This document shows, in pieces, positions 59,554-64,000 of a DNA stretch of 64,000 nt. The notes beneath the pieces are model-generated. The model saw nothing but the letters and a program-made list of their open reading frames with translations. It made no database searches and was not told where the DNA came from. Every line of letters starts with the position of its first letter. Position 1 is the stretch's first letter. The DNA lies in NCBI GenBank assembly GCA_963714375.1, contig CAVQOG010000006.1:434001-498000 (forward strand), given 5' to 3'. Source of the stretch: UBA5794 sp963714375 (GTDB lineage Bacteria > Actinomycetota > Acidimicrobiia > Spongiisociales > UBA5794). Made by a program: the position numbers and the translations under genes.

Positions 59554-60317
59554 CCCACGACATGCACGCACCCGGTACATACGACGAACTCACTCCCCAG
59601 CCCGAGCCACTCGCGATACCAGGACGTGCCATGACGATCGGTGCACATCCCGACGATGCAGAGTTCGGCGCAGGGGCGACGCTCGCCCGGTGGGCAGCAG
59701 AGGGGTGTGAGGTCACGATTCTCGTTGTCACCGACGGCTCAAAAGGCTCGTGGAGCGAGAACGAAGACCAGGATGCTCTCATTGCGAGGCGGATAGCCGA
59801 GCAGGACGCCGCCGCGGATGCTCTCGGTGCCCGAACAACGATCCACCTCGGGCACGTCGATGGTGAACTGGAGTATTCGAAGTCACTCAGGCAGCAGGTT
59901 GCGATCGAGATCCGGAAGGCACGACCAGACGTTGTGCTGAGCCACGATCCGTGGCAGCGCTACCAGATGCACCCAGATCACCGCGCGACCGGCTTTGCTG
60001 CCGTCGACGGTGTCGTATCGGCTCGCGAGCCACTCGCTCTCACCGACTCTGGTCTCCCAGCCCACCGTCCGGAAGCACTCTTGCTGTGGTCAGCAGATGA
60101 ACCTGATCACGCTGAACGTGTCGACGATCAGTGGCTCGATGTGAAAGTGAAGGCGCTGCTGTGTCACTCAAGCCAGAGCGAGACCACCATGGGCGGCGCA
60201 AAGGCATCCCTGGACCGCGCCGAGGCATTCATATCCCAGATTCGTTCGTGGCACATGGCGAATGGCACGAAACTGGGTGTCGGTCCGGCGGAAGTGTTCA
60301 AGAGGTTGACGCCGTGA
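59550..60317 (+). CDS. PIG-L family N-acetylglucosaminyl deacetylase-like protein
   Basis: A 255-residue LmbE/PIG-L zinc hydrolase with the metal motif IGAHPDDAEFGAG, the TDGSKGS turn and the distal ligand region QMHPDHRATG. Compared with the Mca-like protein at 48960 it has a different N-terminal extension and C-terminus, so it is a separate subfamily. It probably deacetylates an N-acyl sugar or a small-molecule conjugate. The GTG at 59550 overlaps the cofC stop; an ATG at 59559 is an alternative. Confidence 0.88.
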   Translation: MTHDMHAPGTYDELTPQPEPLAIPGRAMTIGAHPDDAEFGAGATLARWAAEGCEVTILVVTDGSKGSWSENEDQDALIARRIAEQDAAADALGARTTIHLGHVDGELEYSKSLRQQVAIEIRKARPDVVLSHDPWQRYQMHPDHRATGFAAVDGVVSAREPLALTDSGLPAHRPEALLLWSADEPDHAERVDDQWLDVKVKALLCHSSQSETTMGGAKASLDRAEAFISQIRSWHMANGTKLGVGPAEVFKRLTP

Positions 60318-60321
60318 GGCA

Positions 60322-60410
60322 GACGTCAGAGGTCAGAAGGCAAGAGTCCAGCTTGCTGGACTCCAAGCAACCGGCCGAAGTCGGGTGCCCGAGGTCAGAG
60401 GTAGGAGCGT
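60322..60410. repeat. Heptanucleotide array, family 1, with an embedded hairpin
   Basis: Units AGACGTC, AGAGGTC, AGAAGGC and AAGAGTC (60322-60349) and again CGAGGTC, AGAGGTA and GGAGCGT (60390-60410) fill the gap between two genes. Between them is a perfect 9-bp hairpin GAGTCCAGC-TT-GCTGGACTC (60345-60364). The last unit supplies the GGAG ribosome-binding site of the following gene. Confidence 0.75.
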
Positions 60411-60411
60411 T

Positions 60412-61539
60412 ATGAGTGTTCTTGTTTTGGGGACCGGGATTGTTGGGTCGGCGGCGATTTGGGACCTACTTCGTCGCGAGCATGAGGTTGTTGCTGCCGA
60501 TGCCAACAGCGAAGCAGCTCGTACGGCGGCTGAAAAGTTTGGGGTCGAGGCGTGCACGTTTGATGTGACCGATGAGGATGCTCTCCGCCAACTCCTTGAG
60601 CTCCACCAGGCGGTGGTATCTGCTGTGCCGTACCGCTACGGAGCAGTGGTTGCCAAGGCTGCCATCTCCACAGGAACCCACTATGTGGACTTCGGCGGCA
60701 ATCCAACGGTGGTTGCCAAACAGAAGGCTCTGCACGGCGATGCGAAGGCCGCAGGCATCATGGTTGTGCCCGATTGCGGACTCGCCCCCGGCTTGGCCAA
60801 CGTCATGGCCACCCAGCTCATTGAGGAAGTGATCGCCGAGGTGACGAGCGAGGTCGACGCCGGGGCGCCGATCGACAGCGTTCAGATTCGGGTTGGCGCA
60901 CTCCCCCAGCAGCCAACGGGTGCCCTCGGCTATCAGCTCGCCTTCAACTCTGCTGGTCTCATCAACGAGTACGCAGAGCCTTGCGAAGTGATCGAGGCCG
61001 GTCGATACGCAACGGTTGAACCGTTGACACGCTTCGAAACGGTTCACTGGGACACCTGGGGGCCCCTTGAAGCATTCTCGACGGCAGGTGGTACATCAAC
61101 CATGAGCCAACTCCACGCTGGAGAGGTAACCGACCTGGAATACAAGACCCTTCGGTTCCCCGGCCACGGGCGGACGTTTCGAGCGCTGTTCGAGATGGGG
61201 ATGTTCAGCGAAGAAGCAGACGAATCCGGAGTCGCACCACGCAGTGTCCTGATCTCTGCCCTCGATCGGTCGCTCCCTCGAGGGATGCCTGACCTCGTAC
61301 TGGTCCGGACTTGGATCGATACAGGCGGGAGTCGTTCCACGATGCAGATCGAGGATGTCGAACAAGACGGATTCACCGCCCTCGCCCGCACCACAGCGTT
61401 CCCAGCAACGGCGCTCATCCATCTCATCCTCGGAGGAAAGGTCAATCGGCCGGGCGTCTTGACGATGAACGAAGCAGTGACAGGGATTGAGCTTCTCCCT
61501 GAGCTGGAATCGGTCGGTATCGTCGTCGAACGACAATGA
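60412..61539 (+). CDS. Saccharopine dehydrogenase-like NAD(P) enzyme
   Basis: A 375-residue oxidoreductase with the Rossmann motif VLVLGTGIVGSAAIWDLL, the loop VVSAVPYRYGAVVAKAAI, HYVDFGGNPTVVAKQK and VPDCGLAPGLANVMA, the standard saccharopine dehydrogenase N-domain, and a C-terminal dimerisation domain. Members include saccharopine reductases and lysine 6-dehydrogenase; which one this is cannot be told. The ATG at 60412 is preceded by TAGGAG, contributed by the repeat array. Confidence 0.88.
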   Translation: MSVLVLGTGIVGSAAIWDLLRREHEVVAADANSEAARTAAEKFGVEACTFDVTDEDALRQLLELHQAVVSAVPYRYGAVVAKAAISTGTHYVDFGGNPTVVAKQKALHGDAKAAGIMVVPDCGLAPGLANVMATQLIEEVIAEVTSEVDAGAPIDSVQIRVGALPQQPTGALGYQLAFNSAGLINEYAEPCEVIEAGRYATVEPLTRFETVHWDTWGPLEAFSTAGGTSTMSQLHAGEVTDLEYKTLRFPGHGRTFRALFEMGMFSEEADESGVAPRSVLISALDRSLPRGMPDLVLVRTWIDTGGSRSTMQIEDVEQDGFTALARTTAFPATALIHLILGGKVNRPGVLTMNEAVTGIELLPELESVGIVVERQ

Positions 61540-61571
61540 TCGACACACGCGATGGGCACTAGTGTGGGCGC

Positions 61572-62285
61572 ATGAGTTCTCCCAAAGTCGCTGTCATTCC
61601 TGGAGGAACCGGGTCGGTTGGCCGGTGCCTGATCCCGCTACTGCTCGACCGGGGGTTCAAGGTCGCAACCACGTACCTGCTCCCCGAAGAAGCTTCCGCA
61701 CTCGAGAACGCAGTCGACTATGAGGAGGACCGACTCATAATCCGCCGAGTCGATGCCTCCAACGCTGATGCTGTGGCTTCGTTCATGGCGGAGGCGGCGG
61801 ATGCCTACGGTCCGTTCAATGTGATGGCATCCCTTGTTGGCGGATGGAGCGGTGGTCGAGATGTCGTGGAAACCGATGATGTCCGACTCGACCGGATGCT
61901 GGACCTGAACCTTCGCACGGCATGGAACACCACTCGGGCCGCACTCCCTCACGTGTCGAAGGACTGGGCGCGTATCATCCTGATGGGATCCAAGCATGCG
62001 TTGGACGCCCCCGCAGGTCAAGCGGCGTACAACGTCGCAAAGTCCGGCGTGCTCGCACTGGCGAAATCGGTCGCAACCGAACTGCTGGATACGAACACAA
62101 CGTGCAACGCGCTCCTTCCCTCGGTCATCAACACTGACGCCACTCGTTCGGCGCTTCCCTACGCGGACTATGTGAACTGGCCACAGCCCGAAGACATCGC
62201 GGTTGTGATCAACTTCATTGCGAGCGAACAATCCAAGGTCATCAACGGAGCGTTCATCCCCGTGTGGGGCACCGCAATCATCTAG
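61572..62285 (+). CDS. SDR family oxidoreductase
   Basis: A 237-residue SDR with GGTGSVGRCLIPLLLDRG near the N-terminus, the LDLNLRTAWNTTRAALPH helix and the Tyr-x3-Lys catalytic pair in AAYNVAKSGVLALAKS. The Ser position reads LMGSKHALDA and the usual NAG motif reads SLVGGWSGG, so it is a divergent member. The substrate is unknown. It lies between the saccharopine-type gene and the GMC oxidoreductase on the same strand, possibly one transcript. Confidence 0.87.
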   Translation: MSSPKVAVIPGGTGSVGRCLIPLLLDRGFKVATTYLLPEEASALENAVDYEEDRLIIRRVDASNADAVASFMAEAADAYGPFNVMASLVGGWSGGRDVVETDDVRLDRMLDLNLRTAWNTTRAALPHVSKDWARIILMGSKHALDAPAGQAAYNVAKSGVLALAKSVATELLDTNTTCNALLPSVINTDATRSALPYADYVNWPQPEDIAVVINFIASEQSKVINGAFIPVWGTAII

Positions 62286-62298
62286 TGGACTGTCACTC

Positions 62299-63921
62299 GT
62301 GAACTACGACGTCATCATCGTCGGTTCGGGTTTCGGCGGCAGTGTCAGCGCAATGCGTCTTGCCGAGAAGGGCTATAGCGTCTGCGTTCTTGAGGCCGGG
62401 AAGCGGTGGAACAGCGAGGACTTTCCGAGGACGAACTGGAATGCTTTCAAGTCCTTGTGGTTTCCAAGATTCGGCATGCGCGGCATCCAACGCCTGTCTC
62501 TCCTCCCCGATGTGATGGCGCTGAGCGGTGTTGGGGTTGGCGGTGGATCGCTGGTCTATGCGAACACCCACTACGAACCACACGACCGGTTCTATGGAGA
62601 CCCTCAATGGGCGGATGTGACCGACTGGAAAGCCGAGCTGGCCCCGCACTACGAGACAGCGCGGCAGATGCTCGGGGTCGTTCCCAACCCGCTCGAAACT
62701 CCCGCGGACGACGTCATCCGTGAGATCGCCGCCCGCGCCGGAGTGAGCGATACGTTTCAACCGACACCGGTAGCGGTCTTCTTCGGAGACCCAGGTATCG
62801 AGGTGGAGGATCCGTATTTCGAAGGTGCAGGACCGCGTCGCTCTGGGTGTGTGGCATGTGGCAACTGCATGGTTGGATGTCGCTTCAACGCCAAGAACAC
62901 GCTCGACAAGAACTATCTGTGGTTCGCCGAACGACTCGGTGTCACTGTCATCCCCGAACAGCAGGTTGATGATCTTGAAGCCATCGAAGGTGGTTGGCGA
63001 GTGTCCTCCCAGCGCCCGGGAACCCTCATTCGTCGCAAACAGATGAGCCTCACCGCCGAACAGGTCATCTTCTCTGCAGGTGCGCTTGGAACAACCCGGC
63101 TCCTTCTTTCCCTTGCTGAAAGGGGACGACTTCCGAACATCTCTGAGCGAGTCGGCCATCTCGTTCGAACAAACTCCGAGGCAATCCTTGGGGCAGTCGC
63201 GTCCTCACACGACGTCGACTACTCAGAAGGGATCGCGATCACATCGTCGATCCATCTCAATGATCACACGCACGTTGAACCCGTCAGGTACGGCAAGGGA
63301 TCGAACGTGCTCGGTTTGTTGGCAACAATGCTTGTTGACGGTGGGCCGGGGCTCGCACGGCCACTGCGGTTTGCGAAACGCATCGCGCGGAATCCGATCG
63401 AGTTTCTCCGATCCCTGTCTGTGTGGAAGTGGTCCGAACGTGCGATCATCCTGCTTGTGATGCAGAGCAAGGACAACAGCCTGCGTCTCACCCTGAAGCG
63501 TGGATGGTTCCGCACCAAGCTCACGAGCGAACAGGGCCACGGCGAACCGAATCCGACCTACATCGCGGAAGCCAACGATGTAGCGCGAACCGCTGCTGAG
63601 ATCATCGGTGGAAATCCGATGAGCGCAATCCATGAGGTGCTGTTCGATACACCGACGACTGCCCATCTCATCGGTGGCTCTCCGATCGGGTCGAGCCCTG
63701 ACAACGGCGTGATCGATCCGTATCACCGCGTGTATGGACATCCGACACTCCACGTCGTAGATGGTGCCGCCATCGGCGCAAACCTTGGGGTGAACCCTTC
63801 CTTGACGATCACCGCGATGTCAGAACGTGCGATGAGCGGGTGGCCAGTGGCAGGACAGCCCGATGAACGTCCTCACCAGGATGAACCGTATCGGCCCCTT
63901 CTGCCGATGCCGAACCACTGA
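62299..63921 (+). CDS. GMC oxidoreductase, ChoD-type cholesterol oxidase-like
   Basis: A 540-residue FAD-dependent oxidoreductase with the dinucleotide motif VGSGFGGSVSAMRLAEKG (residues 8-25), GVGVGGGSLVYANTH and the C-terminal GAAIGANLGVNPSLTITAMSERAM. The cysteine motif CVACGNCMVGCRFNAKNTLDKNYL is characteristic of ChoD-type proteins in Actinobacteria, usually annotated cholesterol oxidase although the true substrate is often uncertain. The GTG at 62299 gives the natural start; the frame from 62218 overlaps the SDR gene. The last 79 bp of the window after it show no gene. Confidence 0.87.
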   Translation: MNYDVIIVGSGFGGSVSAMRLAEKGYSVCVLEAGKRWNSEDFPRTNWNAFKSLWFPRFGMRGIQRLSLLPDVMALSGVGVGGGSLVYANTHYEPHDRFYGDPQWADVTDWKAELAPHYETARQMLGVVPNPLETPADDVIREIAARAGVSDTFQPTPVAVFFGDPGIEVEDPYFEGAGPRRSGCVACGNCMVGCRFNAKNTLDKNYLWFAERLGVTVIPEQQVDDLEAIEGGWRVSSQRPGTLIRRKQMSLTAEQVIFSAGALGTTRLLLSLAERGRLPNISERVGHLVRTNSEAILGAVASSHDVDYSEGIAITSSIHLNDHTHVEPVRYGKGSNVLGLLATMLVDGGPGLARPLRFAKRIARNPIEFLRSLSVWKWSERAIILLVMQSKDNSLRLTLKRGWFRTKLTSEQGHGEPNPTYIAEANDVARTAAEIIGGNPMSAIHEVLFDTPTTAHLIGGSPIGSSPDNGVIDPYHRVYGHPTLHVVDGAAIGANLGVNPSLTITAMSERAMSGWPVAGQPDERPHQDEPYRPLLPMPNH

Positions 63922-64000
63922 AGGCGGTCAATCGGGTGACGCGCTTCGCATCCCCGCAGAGACCGACGTCACGCGCTGTCGCACTCGGATCTCGCCGACG

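Noticed and set aside
63922..64000. Possible gene at the right end of the window
   Set aside because: Only 79 bp remain and neither strand shows a recognisable start or domain.

Overview
The window is a stretch of actinobacterial chromosome with moderately high G+C. Several markers suggest a deep-branching, Acidimicrobiia-like actinobacterium; this is inference from gene content, not a phylogeny. They are a SepIVA-like septation protein next to the DUF177/rpmF genes, AdnAB-type helicase-nucleases, a RamB-type regulator divergent from the glyoxylate genes, a mycothiol-conjugate-amidase-like hydrolase, a CofC/FbiD-type F420 enzyme with an F420-type LLM oxidoreductase, and an InhA-like enoyl reductase. 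There are no rRNA, tRNA, insertion sequence, prophage or CRISPR signs.

Layout. 1-6.9 kb (minus): a housekeeping run smc (partial), rnc, plsX, rpmF, DUF177, sepIVA-like, coaD, rsmD, recG. 7.0-13.8 kb: rpmB coupled to a divergent cold-shock-domain gene, a solo Lrp/AsnC ligand-binding domain, ddl, a histidine kinase, an InhA-like reductase, an RNA methyltransferase and a bPH2/SHOCT membrane protein. 13.8-14.66 kb: the only long non-coding stretch. It holds two tandem promoter-RNA-terminator units on the minus strand that look like paralogous, undescribed structured ncRNA genes. 14.66-22 kb: a stand-alone Fe-S RecB-type nuclease followed by adnA- and adnB-like genes, with dtd antisense to the end. 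22-25.7 kb: a DUF368 lipid-carrier transporter and a K+/H+ antiporter with its RCK/USP regulator. 25.7-33.5 kb: a ramB-like operon (ramB, PQQ-type lipoprotein, nucleoside hydrolase with an apparent ATT start, CoA transferase) divergent from aceB-aceA. 33.5-41.7 kb: acyl-CoA catabolism (MaoC, two acyl-CoA dehydrogenases, hydrolase, LLM oxidoreductase, SDRs, quinone reductase). 41.8-49.8 kb: a nuclease-lamin-tail lipoprotein, P5C dehydrogenase, a receiver, a lipid kinase, an MscS channel with two dynamin-like GTPases, and an Mca-like amidase. 49.9-64 kb: a Cas4-like nuclease, two tandem VanW/PASTA proteins, a Nfu-N-like protein, pyruvate kinase, an amino-acid ABC binding protein and permease, methylmalonyl-CoA epimerase, cofC, a PIG-L deacetylase, a saccharopine-dehydrogenase-like enzyme, an SDR and a ChoD-like GMC oxidoreductase.

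The metabolic picture is an aerobic heterotroph that uses fatty acids or sterol-like acyl-CoAs, acetate (glyoxylate shunt), proline and propionyl-CoA-type intermediates, with F420 and mycothiol chemistry.

The most unusual signals are: (1) the paired ncRNA genes at 13.85-14.6 kb, with matching promoters, duplicated operator-like boxes exactly 20 bp apart and a terminator stem with one compensatory base-pair change; (2) drifting tandem heptanucleotide arrays of two families in seven intergenic sites, often containing stop codons; (3) a GTPase gene whose P-loop is completed only by a -1 shift at a GGGGGGA heptamer; (4) an 18-bp hairpin-bearing tandem repeat ahead of that gene; (5) the non-canonical start of the nucleoside hydrolase.
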